Shown: piece by piece, positions 16,367 through 26,119 of the stretch
Layout: each line of letters begins with the position of its first letter
Numbering within the stretch: the stretch's first letter is position 1
NCBI GenBank assembly: GCA_024235995.1
Contig: JACKLI010000001.1
Coordinates: 2,170,001-2,234,000, forward strand
DNA from: Burkholderiaceae bacterium
Lineage (GTDB): Bacteria; Pseudomonadota; Gammaproteobacteria; Burkholderiales; Burkholderiaceae_C
DNA: 64,000 nucleotides
Direction of reading: 5' to 3'
Translations under genes and position numbers: made by a program
The notes under the pieces: generated by a model
What the model saw: the letters and a program-made list of their open reading frames with translations, nothing else
Databases searched by the model: none
Told to the model about the DNA's origin: nothing

Positions 16367-17419
16367 ATGCTCATCCAGCGCAACGTGTCCCTGCAGCCGC
16401 TCAACAGCTTCGGCATCATGGCGCGCGCGGCCCACCTGCTGGCCGTGCGCGGCGAGGCCGACGTGCGCGCGCTGCTGGCCGACGCCAAACTGGCCGCGCA
16501 GCCGCGCTTCGTGCTGGGCGGCGGCAGCAACATCGTGCTGACGGGCGATGTCAAGGGCGTGGTGCTCAAGGTCGAGGTGCCGGGCCGCCGCGTGGTGGCG
16601 CAAACCGACCGCCACGCCCTCGTGGAAGCGGGCGCGGGCGAGAACTGGCACGACTTCGTCGCCTGGACGCTCGACCAGGGCCTGCCCGGCCTGGAGAACC
16701 TGGCCCTGATCCCCGGTACCGTGGGCGCCAGCCCGGTGCAGAACATCGGCGCCTACGGGCTGGAGCTGCAAGACCGCTTTCACGAGTTGGACGCGATCGA
16801 CTTGCACACGGGCGAATTGTTCACGCTGAACGCCGCGCAATGCGGCTTTGGCTACCGCGACTCGGTCTTCAAGCACACGGCGGCGCAGGAGGGTGGTTTC
16901 GGCCTGGCCGGCCGCGCGCTGATCCTGCGGGTGCGTTTTGCGCTGCCCCGCGCGTGGCAGCCGGTGCTGGGCTACCTGGACCTGGAGCGCAGGATGGCCG
17001 AGGAGGGCGTTCGCCGGCCCGGCGCGCGCCAGATCTTCGACTGGATCGTGGCCATTCGCCGCGCCAAATTGCCCGACCCGGCCGTCATCGGCAACGCCGG
17101 CAGCTTCTTCAAGAACCCCACCGTCACGCCCGAGCAGTGCCAGGACATCATCGGCCGCGACCCGCACGTGGTGCACTACCCCATGCCCGACGGCAGCGTC
17201 AAGCTGGCGGCGGGCTGGCTGATCGACGCCTGCGGCTGGAAAGGCAAAAGCGTGGGCAATGCGGCGGTGTACGACAAGCAGGCCCTGGTGCTGATCAATC
17301 GAGGCGGGCACCAGAATCCGGCCACCGGTGGCGAGGTGATGACCCTGGCGCGCGCCATCCAGACCAGCGTGTACGAGCGCTTCGGCATCCGGCTGGAGCC
17401 GGAGCCGGTGGTGATGTAG
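16367..17419 (+). CDS. murB: UDP-N-acetylenolpyruvoylglucosamine reductase MurB
   Basis: An FAD enzyme that reduces UDP-GlcNAc-enolpyruvate to UDP-MurNAc with NADPH in peptidoglycan synthesis. At 350 residues it is slightly longer than the E. coli enzyme. FAD-binding motifs LGGGSNIVL near residue 50 and IPGTVGASPVQNIGAYG near 115 are intact, as are the catalytic Ser in GNAGSFFKNP and a C-terminal Glu region. It is a type I MurB. No clear ribosome binding site precedes the ATG. It is divergent from the DUF2164 gene, 43 bases away. Confidence 0.95.
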   Translation: MLIQRNVSLQPLNSFGIMARAAHLLAVRGEADVRALLADAKLAAQPRFVLGGGSNIVLTGDVKGVVLKVEVPGRRVVAQTDRHALVEAGAGENWHDFVAWTLDQGLPGLENLALIPGTVGASPVQNIGAYGLELQDRFHELDAIDLHTGELFTLNAAQCGFGYRDSVFKHTAAQEGGFGLAGRALILRVRFALPRAWQPVLGYLDLERRMAEEGVRRPGARQIFDWIVAIRRAKLPDPAVIGNAGSFFKNPTVTPEQCQDIIGRDPHVVHYPMPDGSVKLAAGWLIDACGWKGKSVGNAAVYDKQALVLINRGGHQNPATGGEVMTLARAIQTSVYERFGIRLEPEPVVM

Positions 17420-17456
17420 CCGGCGCGACCGGCCGAACGGCTCTCCCACCCCGATG

Positions 17457-18362
17457 CTACGCAGGCGGATCGGGCAGCGGCGCGCGGTGTGCGCCGGCCG
17501 TGCTGGTGACCAGCAGGCCCAGCACGATCAGCACGATGCCGATGCGCTCCGTCGCGCTGGGTTGTTCGTGCAGCAGTGCCCAGGCCAGCAAGACCGCGCC
17601 GATGGGCACGCCCAGGCTGGACAGGCTGGCCACGGTGGTGGGTAGGCGCTCGACGACGAAGGCCCACAGCGTCCACGCCAGGCTGGTGGCCAGCACGGCC
17701 GAGTACAGCAGCCCGTAGACCATCGCGCCGGACCACTCGATCGGGCGCGACGGGATCAGCCATGCCGCCACGATCAGCAGCAGCGTGCCCAGCAGCATCT
17801 GCCAGGCGGTGAAGGCCAGTGGCGAGGGCCGGTGCAGCTCGAACATGCGCTTGGACAGGACCGTGCCCAGGCCCCAGCAGGCGCCGCTGGCGACGGCCAG
17901 CGCCGCGCTTTGCCAGTTGCCCAGCCCCCGCCAGGGCTCGATGATGAAGATCAGGCCGGCCACGGCCAGCACGATGCCCAGCCAGTGGCGCGCACCGGGG
18001 CGCTCGTGCAGCAGCCACCAGGCCAGCAGCACCGACCAGAACGGCATCGTGTAGGCCAGCACCGACACCCGCCCGGTGCCGCCGCTGGCCAGCGCCCATT
18101 GCGCCAGGCTTTGAAAGGCCGTCGTTTGGGCGGCACCGACGGCCAGCGTCAGGCCCAGCGGCGGTGGCTCGAGCGATTGGCGGCGCAGCACCATCACGCC
18201 GAACAGCATGGCGGTGGCCAGGGCGAAGCGCAGCGCGACGAAGTCGAACGGGCCGATGTAGGGCGTGACCTGCTTCATCACCACCCAGCCGTAGGCCCAC
18301 ACGCCGATCACCACGATCATGGCGAGCGCGGCGGTGCGTTGCGACTTGGGGTGGAAAGACAC
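17457..18362 (-). CDS. EamA/DMT family transporter
   Basis: A 301-residue membrane protein with about ten transmembrane segments in two EamA repeats, as in the drug/metabolite transporter superfamily. The N-terminal repeat starts near WAYGWVVMKQVTPYIGPFDF, and the second near GVPIGAVLLAWALLHEQPS. Such proteins export amino acids, metabolites or drugs; the substrate cannot be assigned. It converges with murB. Confidence 0.85.
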   Translation of the reverse strand: MSFHPKSQRTAALAMIVVIGVWAYGWVVMKQVTPYIGPFDFVALRFALATAMLFGVMVLRRQSLEPPPLGLTLAVGAAQTTAFQSLAQWALASGGTGRVSVLAYTMPFWSVLLAWWLLHERPGARHWLGIVLAVAGLIFIIEPWRGLGNWQSAALAVASGACWGLGTVLSKRMFELHRPSPLAFTAWQMLLGTLLLIVAAWLIPSRPIEWSGAMVYGLLYSAVLATSLAWTLWAFVVERLPTTVASLSSLGVPIGAVLLAWALLHEQPSATERIGIVLIVLGLLVTSTAGAHRAPLPDPPA

Positions 18363-18411
18363 GAAGAGCTATTGCGAAGTGGATTGCACGGGCAATAGCC
18401 AATCCATCCGT

Positions 18412-18478
18412 GATGGGCGGTTGGGTAGGTTGCCAAAGGTGCCTGCAGCCGGAGACAAGCCTACCTCAAACGCCCATC
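18412..18478. terminator. Imperfect inverted repeat after the Bug receptor gene
   Basis: GATGGGCGGTTGGGTAGG (from 18412) pairs imperfectly with CCTACCTCAAACGCCCATC (to 18478) around a short loop. It lies downstream of the minus-strand receptor gene at 18538 and upstream of the transporter at 18362. There is no T tract, so termination is only a possibility. A second small palindrome, GCTATTGC/GCAATAGC, lies at 18368-18399. Confidence 0.4.
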
Positions 18479-18537
18479 GCAGGTCGAGGACTCGGCGTTG
18501 GCTTCGGTCCATTCAGCCAACGCCAGCCAGAAGGGCA

Positions 18538-19512
18538 TCAATCCAGTTTGATGTTTTCCTTCTGGATCACCTCGCGCATGGTGTCCGAGTCCGCGCGAAC
18601 CTGCTTGGCGAAGGAGGCCGAATCCTGGAAGTCGGGATACAGCGCCGAGAGTTGCAGCTGCTCGCGCACACCTGGCATTTCGAGGGCCTGCTTCACGTAA
18701 GCGGCCATCTTGCCGACGATGGCTTCGGAAGTGCCCTTGGGTGCAAAGATGCCGAACCAGCTGCCGGAGAACGGAAGCTTGAAGCCCTGTTCCTCGAGCG
18801 TCGGAATATTCGGCAGTTCGGGGTTGCGGACGTCTGCCGTGGTTGCCAGGCCTTTGAGCGTGCCGTCCTTGACGCGTGGCGCCGTGGCGGGGTCGTACAT
18901 CAGCGTGACGCGACCTCCGATGAGATCGGTCATCGATTCGGCGGCGCCCTTGTAAGGAACATGCAACACGTCGATGCCCGCTTGCTTGTGCAACAGCACG
19001 GCTGAGAGGTGAACGATCGAGCCGACCCCGTTGGTGGCAAAGGAATACTTGCCGGGGCTGGCCTTGGCGGAGGCGACGAACTCCTTGTAGTTGGAAAACG
19101 GGGCGTCCTTGCTGGTCGTGATCAGGCCGTACGACGAGGCGAGCTTGGCCACCGGAACGAAGCTGTCGACGGAATAATTGAGCTTGCGCAACCACGGCGC
19201 GATGGTCACGGTTGCCATGGGCGTGACCAGGAACGTGTAGCCATCGGGCGCAGCACGCGCGGCATAGTCGGTACCCAGGGTCGCGGCTGCGCCGGCCCTG
19301 TTTTCGACGATGATGGGCTTGCCGACCTGCTTGGAGACGCGATCGGCGATGAAGCGTGTGATGATGTCTGCCGATCCGCCCGGTGGATAAGGCGTGATGA
19401 AGGTGATGGGTTTGTCCGGCCAGGCAGCGGCGGCTTGCGCCGTGGCGGGGACGATGGCGGCACACAGCGCGGAGGCTGCGGCCAGGGCGAGGAAGCGGCG
19501 AGTGAAGGCCAT
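18538..19512 (-). CDS. Bug-family periplasmic solute receptor (TTT type)
   Basis: A 324-residue secreted receptor of the Bug/TctC family, which binds carboxylates in the periplasm for tripartite tricarboxylate transporters. The signal peptide covers about residues 1-28 and ends near AQA. The characteristic PYPPGGSADIITRFIAD near residue 42 and HVPYKGAAESMTDLIGG near 180 line the ligand pocket. No TctA or TctB membrane genes are nearby, so it is an orphan receptor like most Bug proteins. It is the last gene of a minus-strand group with enoyl-CoA hydratase and acyl-CoA ligase, so it probably captures that pathway's substrate. Confidence 0.9.
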   Translation of the reverse strand: MAFTRRFLALAAASALCAAIVPATAQAAAAWPDKPITFITPYPPGGSADIITRFIADRVSKQVGKPIIVENRAGAAATLGTDYAARAAPDGYTFLVTPMATVTIAPWLRKLNYSVDSFVPVAKLASSYGLITTSKDAPFSNYKEFVASAKASPGKYSFATNGVGSIVHLSAVLLHKQAGIDVLHVPYKGAAESMTDLIGGRVTLMYDPATAPRVKDGTLKGLATTADVRNPELPNIPTLEEQGFKLPFSGSWFGIFAPKGTSEAIVGKMAAYVKQALEMPGVREQLQLSALYPDFQDSASFAKQVRADSDTMREVIQKENIKLD

Positions 19513-19548
19513 GGTTGCTTGCTCCTGAAAATTGAGTTCAAAAATGGG

Positions 19549-20289
19549 TCAGCGACCGGTGAAGCGGGGTGCGCGCTTTTCCTTGAACGACGCCACGCCT
19601 TCCTTGATGTCCTCGCTGGTGGCGATGCCCTGGATCAGGCGGTGCTGCGGGTAGTACAGCTCGGTGGGCGAGGCGGGCAGGGTGCGCCGGGCGATCGACT
19701 TCATCGCCTGCACCACCAGCGGCGCATTGGCGGCAATCTTGGCCGCCAGTGCCATGGCGACGGCGAGGGCCTGGCCCTTGGGTGCCACACGGTTGACGAG
19801 CCCGATTTCGTAAGCGCGCTGGGCGCTCATTGCGTCGCCCGTCATCAGCCATTCCAACCCGGCCTTGTACTGCAGGCGCGGCGGAAAGCCGGCCATGATG
19901 CCGGCAAAGGCGCCGATCTTGGCTTCGGGATAGATGAACTGGGTGCCTTCCTCGGCCACCGCCATGTCGGCCAGCATCACCAGCGTCGAGCCCGCGCCCA
20001 CGGCAAAGCCGTTGACGGCGGCGATGATGGGCTTGTCGCAGGGCACCGACAGGTTGGGCATGGCCAGCCATACGTCGCGCGGCATGTCCTTCAGGTCGGC
20101 CCCCGAGGTGAAGCCCTGCTCGCCGGCGCCGTGCACCACGGCCACGCGGTCACCGTCATCGCGCGCAAAGCGTTGCCAGGCGGCCTGCAACCCCTGGACG
20201 GCGTCGTTGTTGAGCGCGTTGCGCATCTCCGGCCGGTTGATGGTGATGCGGGCGATGCCGTCCTTGGATTCGTAGGTGACTGCGGTCAT
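19549..20289 (-). CDS. Enoyl-CoA hydratase/isomerase family protein
   Basis: A 246-residue crotonase-fold enzyme acting on an acyl-CoA thioester. The oxyanion-hole segments SGADLKDM and GFAVGAGS are present. The Glu at the first catalytic position is retained in YPEAKIG, while the second catalytic Glu of classical hydratases is not obvious in GIMAGFPPR, so isomerase or other chemistry is possible. The C-terminus SFKEKRAPRFTGR closely matches the paralogue at 26980. It lies between the ligase and receptor genes with 36-base gaps. Confidence 0.87.
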   Translation of the reverse strand: MTAVTYESKDGIARITINRPEMRNALNNDAVQGLQAAWQRFARDDGDRVAVVHGAGEQGFTSGADLKDMPRDVWLAMPNLSVPCDKPIIAAVNGFAVGAGSTLVMLADMAVAEEGTQFIYPEAKIGAFAGIMAGFPPRLQYKAGLEWLMTGDAMSAQRAYEIGLVNRVAPKGQALAVAMALAAKIAANAPLVVQAMKSIARRTLPASPTELYYPQHRLIQGIATSEDIKEGVASFKEKRAPRFTGR

Positions 20290-20325
20290 GAAGACTCCTG
20301 AAGTTGAAAGGGCGGTGGCCGTGCG

Positions 20326-22452
20326 TCAGGCCAGTGTGGCACGCGCATCGGCGGCAGCGATGCGGCTGCCGGCGATGAACAGGGGGTTGATGTCGAGCTC
20401 GCGCACGCGGTCGGTGCTGGTCGCCAGGGCGCCCAGGCGAACCATCACGTCGGCAATGGCATCCAGATCGGCCGATGGACGGCCGCGATAGCCCGTCAGC
20501 AGCGGCAGGCAGCGCAGATCTCTCAGCATGGTCAGCGCGGCAGCGTGTGAAAGCGGAGCGGGTGCCAGTTGGACGTCCTTCATCAGCTCCACCAGAACGC
20601 CACCGGCGCCGACCATGACCAGCGGACCGAAGTCCGGGTCGCGCTGCACGCCCAGGATCAGCTCGGTGTCGGCACGCCACATCTCGGTGATCAGGTAGCC
20701 GTCCAAGGCCCCGGCGCCGGCCGCCTGCGCGGCCGCGGCGATGTCGGCGCAAGCCTGGCGCACGGCATCGTCACCGCGCACGCCCAGCTTGACGCCGCCC
20801 ATGTCGCTCTTGTGGATGATGCGCGGGCTCACCGCCTTGATGACCACCGCATCGCCCAAGGCTCGCGCGGCCTGCACGGCTGCTTCGGCGTCGCCGGCAA
20901 ACTGCCAGCGCGTGGTGGGGATCCCAGCCGCTTCCAGCAGACGCCTTGCGTCGGGTTCGGTCAGAAAGCCACCGGGCAGGTCGGCCGGTATCGCGACGCC
21001 AGGATCGGCGACGGTGGCGGGCTCGGGTTCGCGGCGGTGCGTCAGCACCTGCAGGACCGAAAGCGCGTCGTGCAGGCTGTCGAAATAGCCGTGGCCAGCG
21101 TCGCGCAGCATCTGGCGCGCGATTTCGCCGTGGTTGCCGGCACCCTGCACGAACAGCAGGGGCTTGCTGGAGCGGTTGGCCGCTGAGATCGCGGCTTGCA
21201 CGACCATCTCCTGCCCCGGCTGCGTGGTCAGCAGCAGAATGCCCGAGCCGACCGCCGGATCGTGCATCGCGCGGTCCAGGGCGATGCCGATCGAGCCGCC
21301 GGCGACCTCGGGGTCGGGCGTTGCCGTATGGTTGAGCATGCCGAAGTCGAATGGCAACTGGCGGTGCGATGCAGGCAGCACGGTGGCGACTGCCTCCTGT
21401 GTCTGTGCCGACAGTTCCGCCGGACGCAGGCCATGCGCCTCCAACCCGTCGGTCAGCAGTGCTCCGCCACCGCCGGAGCCTGAAAAAATCGCCACGCCAT
21501 GGCCGGTCACGCGCTTGCCGCGCTGCAGCAGGACGGCGCCCTGCAGCAGGTCGTAGATGGTCTCGAACAGGTACACGCCCCAGCGGCGGCAGGTGGCTTC
21601 GAAGGCCGGCCAGGCTCCCGCCAGGCTGGCGGTGTGCGAGGCCGCGGCCTTGGCACCGGCCTCGCTGCGCCCCGACTTGGCGATGCAAACGGGCTTGCCA
21701 ACGGCCGCGGCCCGTGCCAGCAAGGTCGTGAAACGCGGAGCGTCCACGACGCCTTCCATGTACAGGCTGATGACCTCGGTCTTGGGGTCGTCGATCAGGT
21801 ATTCGAAGAAATCGTTGAGGCCCAGGTCGGCCTGGTTGCCCACCGACACCATGGACGAGAAACCGGCGCCGATGTCGACGCCGCGCGAGATCATGGCGCC
21901 CATCAGCGCGCCGCTTTGACTGGCCATGCCGATGCCGCCCGCGGGCAGTTTGTCCACGGTGCCCATCACCACGCCGGTGGTTGCGCACAGGTTGTGGTGG
22001 GCGTTCATCAGGCCCATGCAGTTGGGGCCGATCAGCCGCACGCCGCCCGCGCGGGCAAGGGCCACCAGCTCCGCCTCGTCCGCTCGGCCCTTCTCGCCCG
22101 TCTCGGCGAAGCCTGCCGTGATGCACAGGGCGCAGCCCACGCCCTTGGCCACGCAGTCCTCGATGGCCGCGCGCACGTGATCGCGCGGCACCAGAAGAAT
22201 GGCCAGATCGACCGGGCCCGGGCAGTCGCGCAGCGACGCGTACGCAGGCAGGCCCATCAGTTCCGTGGCGCGTGCGTTGATGGGATAGAGCGGTCCGTCG
22301 TGCCGGTGGCGCAGCATGTAGCGCAGCAGGCGCCCCCCCCACTTCTGCTCGTCGCCCGAGGCTCCGACGATGGCCACCGACTTGGGGTGCAGGATTTCGC
22401 GAACGGTTTGCAAGGGCCTGACGCCCGAGGCTGACTTCATGTTCTCGGTCAT
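20326..22452 (-). CDS. Fused ADP-forming acyl-CoA ligase (acetate--CoA ligase family)
   Basis: A 708-residue NDP-forming acyl-CoA synthetase, with alpha and beta parts on one chain. The N-terminal CoA-binding Rossmann domain has SVAIVGASGDEQKWGGRLL. The succinyl-CoA-ligase-like domains follow with IGMASQSGALMGAM and HTASLAG. The C-terminal ATP-grasp part has HKSDMGGVKLGV and GAGGVLVELMKDVQLA. It converts an acid, CoA and ATP to acyl-CoA, ADP and phosphate. The ATG at 22452 has GAGGAA upstream. The neighbouring hydratase and receptor suggest it activates an imported organic acid; it is a paralogue of the ligase at 27759. Confidence 0.9.
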   Translation of the reverse strand: MTENMKSASGVRPLQTVREILHPKSVAIVGASGDEQKWGGRLLRYMLRHRHDGPLYPINARATELMGLPAYASLRDCPGPVDLAILLVPRDHVRAAIEDCVAKGVGCALCITAGFAETGEKGRADEAELVALARAGGVRLIGPNCMGLMNAHHNLCATTGVVMGTVDKLPAGGIGMASQSGALMGAMISRGVDIGAGFSSMVSVGNQADLGLNDFFEYLIDDPKTEVISLYMEGVVDAPRFTTLLARAAAVGKPVCIAKSGRSEAGAKAAASHTASLAGAWPAFEATCRRWGVYLFETIYDLLQGAVLLQRGKRVTGHGVAIFSGSGGGGALLTDGLEAHGLRPAELSAQTQEAVATVLPASHRQLPFDFGMLNHTATPDPEVAGGSIGIALDRAMHDPAVGSGILLLTTQPGQEMVVQAAISAANRSSKPLLFVQGAGNHGEIARQMLRDAGHGYFDSLHDALSVLQVLTHRREPEPATVADPGVAIPADLPGGFLTEPDARRLLEAAGIPTTRWQFAGDAEAAVQAARALGDAVVIKAVSPRIIHKSDMGGVKLGVRGDDAVRQACADIAAAAQAAGAGALDGYLITEMWRADTELILGVQRDPDFGPLVMVGAGGVLVELMKDVQLAPAPLSHAAALTMLRDLRCLPLLTGYRGRPSADLDAIADVMVRLGALATSTDRVRELDINPLFIAGSRIAAADARATLA

Positions 22453-22462
22453 CGCGCGTTCC

Positions 22463-23443
22463 TCAATTGCCGCGAATGCCGATGGCCGGCAGCAGTTCGG
22501 CATAGAGCTTGCGGTCTGCCTCGAGGTTGCTGCGGAATGCGTCCGGGGTTTGCCATGCGGCCACCGAGTTGGCGCGCGCCAGGGTTTTCTTGACGTCCTC
22601 CATTTCCATGATCTGGTGCACGGCGGTGGTCAGCTTGGCCATGATGGCGGCTGGAGTCCCCTTGGGTGCGAGAACCCCCCATCCCGAGCCACGGGTCGAG
22701 GTGATTTCAAACCCGGCTTCGCGCAAGGTCGGGACTTCGGGAAGTTCGGGGTGGCGCTTGTGGTACATCACCGCCAGGGGTTGCACCCGGTCGGCCTTGA
22801 CCATGGGGGTGACGGCGCCGTCGATGATGAAGTCGATCTCGCCCGCCACCAGCGCGTTGACGGCGGCGGCGGAGCCACGGAACGGTACGTGCAGCACCTG
22901 AATGCCCGTGTCGCGGGCGAGGGTCAGGCCGTAGATGTGCCCGGCCGATGCCTCGCCTGCCGAGCCAAACGACAGCTTGCCCGGGTTTTGCTTGGCGTAG
23001 TCGACGAACTCCTTGACGGTCTTGATCGGCAGGGTCTTGCGCACGGCCATGACGCCGATGTAGTCGGCCACGCCCCCCGCGATCTCGAAACTGTCGATGC
23101 TGTACGTCAGCTTGCGCAGGTTGGGCAAGGCGGTGAAGCTGGTTGCAGCCGCCAGCAGCAGCGTATTGCCATCGGGGTTGGCGTTCGCGACCAGTTCCGT
23201 GCCGATCTGGGTGGTGCCGCCGGGCTTGTTTTCGACGAAGATGTTGGCCTTCAAAAGCGCGCCGATCTTGTCCGCCATCAAGCGGCCCAGAATGTCCGAC
23301 GAGCCGCCAGGTGGAAACGGAACGACCATGCGAATGGGCGACGACGGCCAGTTTCCTTGTGCCTGGGCGCGTCCGCTCCACAGAAGTTGGGGGGCGGCAA
23401 ACAAGAGCGGCAATGCCAGCCTGAGGCGGTCGGGTTGTTTCAT
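22463..23443 (-). CDS. Bug-family periplasmic solute receptor, second copy
   Basis: A 326-residue Bug/TctC receptor. The signal peptide spans roughly residues 1-29, with cleavage after AQA. The pocket motifs PFPPGGSSDILGRLMAD near residue 42 and HVPFRGSAAAVNALVAGE near 190 are intact. It differs clearly from the receptor at 18538, so the two probably bind related but different ligands. It starts 10 bases before the ligase gene in the same transcript. No transporter membrane subunit is encoded nearby. Confidence 0.9.
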   Translation of the reverse strand: MKQPDRLRLALPLLFAAPQLLWSGRAQAQGNWPSSPIRMVVPFPPGGSSDILGRLMADKIGALLKANIFVENKPGGTTQIGTELVANANPDGNTLLLAAATSFTALPNLRKLTYSIDSFEIAGGVADYIGVMAVRKTLPIKTVKEFVDYAKQNPGKLSFGSAGEASAGHIYGLTLARDTGIQVLHVPFRGSAAAVNALVAGEIDFIIDGAVTPMVKADRVQPLAVMYHKRHPELPEVPTLREAGFEITSTRGSGWGVLAPKGTPAAIMAKLTTAVHQIMEMEDVKKTLARANSVAAWQTPDAFRSNLEADRKLYAELLPAIGIRGN

Positions 23444-23573
23444 GGGAGTCTCCTTGGGGTCGAATGAAAAGGGGGCGGTGTTGGCACAAAAGGATGCGAG
23501 GTCCAGAGCTTTGGCGCTTCCGAGGCGCCCGTCCATGCGCCCGGTCAAGTTTCCGGCGCGCTCGTGACTGCGC

Positions 23574-25943
23574 TCAGGGGCTGCCGGATGCGCGTTGCTC
23601 CAGAACGGGGAGTTGATACGGCGTCGGTCCAGCGGGGTCGGGGCATGCTTCAACCTGCACCAGGCAAGTCTGGGCGATGCAGCCTTGCGAAAGACGGGAT
23701 GCCCCGATGTCGGGCGTGAGCGTGTTGGGGTTGCCGTGCTTTTCGACGTTGCTGGCTCCCGTGGCCAGCCAGTTCGTGGGGTCGAACCATGCGCCGGTGG
23801 ACAGCCGTGCCACGCCGGGACACAGGGCATCCGATATGCGCAGGCCGGCCAGGCAGGCGCCACGGTCGTTGAACACGCGGACGGTGTCTCCGGCCTTCAG
23901 CCCGCGCGCTTGGGCATCCGTGCGCGAAAGCGTCAGCGGCTCGCGCCCGTTGATCTTGTTGGCCTGGCTGTACGCCGCGTGGTCCAGTTGGCTGTGCAGC
24001 TTGGTGTGGGGCTGGTCGCTGATCAGGTGCAAGGGATGGCGCTGGGTCTTGGGACTGCCCAGCCACTCGATCGGTTCCATCCAGCAAGCGTGGCCGGGGC
24101 AGTCGTCGTAGCCGAACCCCGCGATGCGCTCGCTGAACAGCTCGATGCGCCCGCTGGGCGTGGCCAGAGGGTGGCGGTCGGGGTCGGCGCGAAAGCGTTC
24201 GAACAGGACGAGCTCGGCTTCGGGCTGGGCCAGATCGATCAGGCCCTTGGCCCAGAATGCATCGAAGGGCGGCAGCTCGACGCCAGCCTCGGCGGCACGC
24301 GGGCGCGATTGCTCGTAAAGCAGGCGCAGCCACGCCTGCGCGTCATGGCCTTCGGTAAAGACGTCGCTGGCTCCCAGCCGCTCGGCAAGCTCGCTGAAGA
24401 TTCGATAGTCGTCGCGGGCCTCGCCGACCGGGTCGATCAGTTTTTTCATCGCCACCATGTAGCGCTCTCGCGTGGCGTAGCCGATGTCCTCGCGCTCCAG
24501 CGCGGTGGTGGCGGGCAGCACGATGTCGGCCAGCTTGGCCGTCGGGGTCCAGTATTGTTCGTGGACCACCACGGTTTCGGGTTTGGACTGCCAGGCCGCG
24601 TGCAGGCGGTTGAGGTCCTGGTGATGGTGAAAGGGGTTGCCACCTGCCCAGTAGACGAGGCGGATGTCGGGATAGTGGTGGCGCTGGCCGTTGTAGTCGA
24701 ACGCCGCGCCCGGCTGCTCCAGCATGTCGGTGATGCGCGCCACCGGAATGAAGGCCTCGACCGGATTGCGGCCCTGCGGCAGGGTGGGGCCCGAGAACCT
24801 GGCGTTGTCGTTGCCGATCATGTTGGAGGTGCCGTAGCCGACCCCGAAGCCGCCGCCCGGCAACCCGATCTGGCCGAGCGTCGACGCCACGGTGATCAGC
24901 GCCCAGTAGGGCTGCTCGCCGTGGTGCGCGCGCTGCAACGACCAAGCGATGTTGATCATGGTGCGCGCGGCGGCCATCTCGCGCGCCAGCTGCACGATGC
25001 GGGTGGCTGGTATGCCCGTGATGGCGGCGGCCCAGTCGGCTGTCTTGGCTTGGCCGTCGGACTCGCCGCGCAGGTAGGCCGCAACGCGCTCGAAGCCGAC
25101 GCAGTGGCTGGCCAGAAAGGCACGGTCGTGCAGGCCTTCGGCCAGCAGCGTATGCGCCACGGCCAGCAGCAGGGCGGTGTCGGTGCCGGGCCGGATCGGG
25201 ATCCAGTCCACCGGGCCGCCGGTGTCGATGTCGTCGCGCACCGGACTGATGTTGATGAAGCGCACCCCCGCCACGGCCATGCGCCGCAGGCCGGTGGGCA
25301 CGGCGTGTTCGGTCGCGCCGCCGGAGCTGATCTGGGCGTTCTTGGCCGGCACGCCCCCGAGGCTGACGAACAGTTGGGTGTGCCGGGCCATCACCCGCCA
25401 GCTGGTGTGCGAGGTGAACAGTTGATCCATCGGCGCGACGATGTGCGGCATCAGCACCCGCGCGGCGCCCAGGCTGTACGTGTCGGCATGGCGCACGTAG
25501 CCGCCGATGCTGTTGAGAAAGCGGTGCACCTGGCTTTGCGCGTGGTGGAAACGGCCTGCGCTGGACCAGCCATAGGAGCCGCCGAAAATGGCGCCATTGC
25601 CGTGCTGCTCGCGCACGCGTGCCAGTTCGCCAGCCACCAGGTCGAGGGCCTGGTCCCACTCCACCTCGACAAAAGGATCCTGTCCGCGCAGGTGGCGTGC
25701 CGCCTGCGGCAGGTCACCGCGCCGTGCCTGCAGCCAGCTGCGACGGATGGCCGGCCGGCGCACCCGCAGTGGTCCGCGTGCCGCATCGAGCATGGACAGG
25801 CCGATGGGGGAGGGTGAAGGGTCGCGCGCGAATGGGCGCAGGCCAAGGGTGTCGCCCGTGCCGGTGGCCTCGTAGATGCCCCAATGCGACGCCGTGAGCG
25901 TGGCCGCTGGCGTGGCCAGTTGGTCCGGGTGCACGCCGCTCAC
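23574..25943 (-). CDS. Molybdopterin S/N-oxide reductase, BisC/TorZ type
   Basis: A 789-residue molybdenum enzyme of the DMSO reductase family. The start (TASHWGIYEA, then PFARDPSPSPIG) is that of the BisC/TorZ group, which lacks the N-terminal Cys motif for a 4Fe-4S cluster. GGSYGWSSAGRFHHAQ near residue 120 holds the probable serine molybdenum ligand. No twin-arginine signal is seen, so it should be cytoplasmic like BisC. Known relatives reduce biotin sulfoxide, methionine sulfoxide, TMAO or DMSO. It heads the minus-strand group and is divergent from the IclR gene, which suggests that regulator controls it. The substrate here is not known. Confidence 0.87.
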   Translation of the reverse strand: MSGVHPDQLATPAATLTASHWGIYEATGTGDTLGLRPFARDPSPSPIGLSMLDAARGPLRVRRPAIRRSWLQARRGDLPQAARHLRGQDPFVEVEWDQALDLVAGELARVREQHGNGAIFGGSYGWSSAGRFHHAQSQVHRFLNSIGGYVRHADTYSLGAARVLMPHIVAPMDQLFTSHTSWRVMARHTQLFVSLGGVPAKNAQISSGGATEHAVPTGLRRMAVAGVRFINISPVRDDIDTGGPVDWIPIRPGTDTALLLAVAHTLLAEGLHDRAFLASHCVGFERVAAYLRGESDGQAKTADWAAAITGIPATRIVQLAREMAAARTMINIAWSLQRAHHGEQPYWALITVASTLGQIGLPGGGFGVGYGTSNMIGNDNARFSGPTLPQGRNPVEAFIPVARITDMLEQPGAAFDYNGQRHHYPDIRLVYWAGGNPFHHHQDLNRLHAAWQSKPETVVVHEQYWTPTAKLADIVLPATTALEREDIGYATRERYMVAMKKLIDPVGEARDDYRIFSELAERLGASDVFTEGHDAQAWLRLLYEQSRPRAAEAGVELPPFDAFWAKGLIDLAQPEAELVLFERFRADPDRHPLATPSGRIELFSERIAGFGYDDCPGHACWMEPIEWLGSPKTQRHPLHLISDQPHTKLHSQLDHAAYSQANKINGREPLTLSRTDAQARGLKAGDTVRVFNDRGACLAGLRISDALCPGVARLSTGAWFDPTNWLATGASNVEKHGNPNTLTPDIGASRLSQGCIAQTCLVQVEACPDPAGPTPYQLPVLEQRASGSP

Positions 25944-26082
25944 GGGATCACCCTCCGCGCTGCGCGCTGCCGGGTGCGCGCTTGGGAGCGGCCCGGCGCA
26001 CTCATGAACGGCGCTCCATCGTTGACCGGCTGCCGGGATGGCCTTGGGTTGAAGTGGCTGTGCAACATCTTTGACGACCGAG

Positions 26083-26111
26083 TTGAACGAACGGACACCG
26101 CATCCTATATT
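26083..26111 (+). promoter_or_regulatory. Promoter of the IclR regulator gene
   Basis: A -35 TTGAAC at 26083-26088 and a -10 TATATT at 26106-26111, spaced by 17 bases. It lies in the AT-rich 222-base gap between the divergent molybdoenzyme and IclR genes. Confidence 0.7.
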
Positions 26112-26119
26112 TTTCTGCC

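Noticed and set aside
23574..25943. The BisC-type reductase as part of a biotin salvage unit with birA and bioY
   Set aside because: It is about 9 kb from the biotin genes, beside a different regulator, and no BirA box precedes it.
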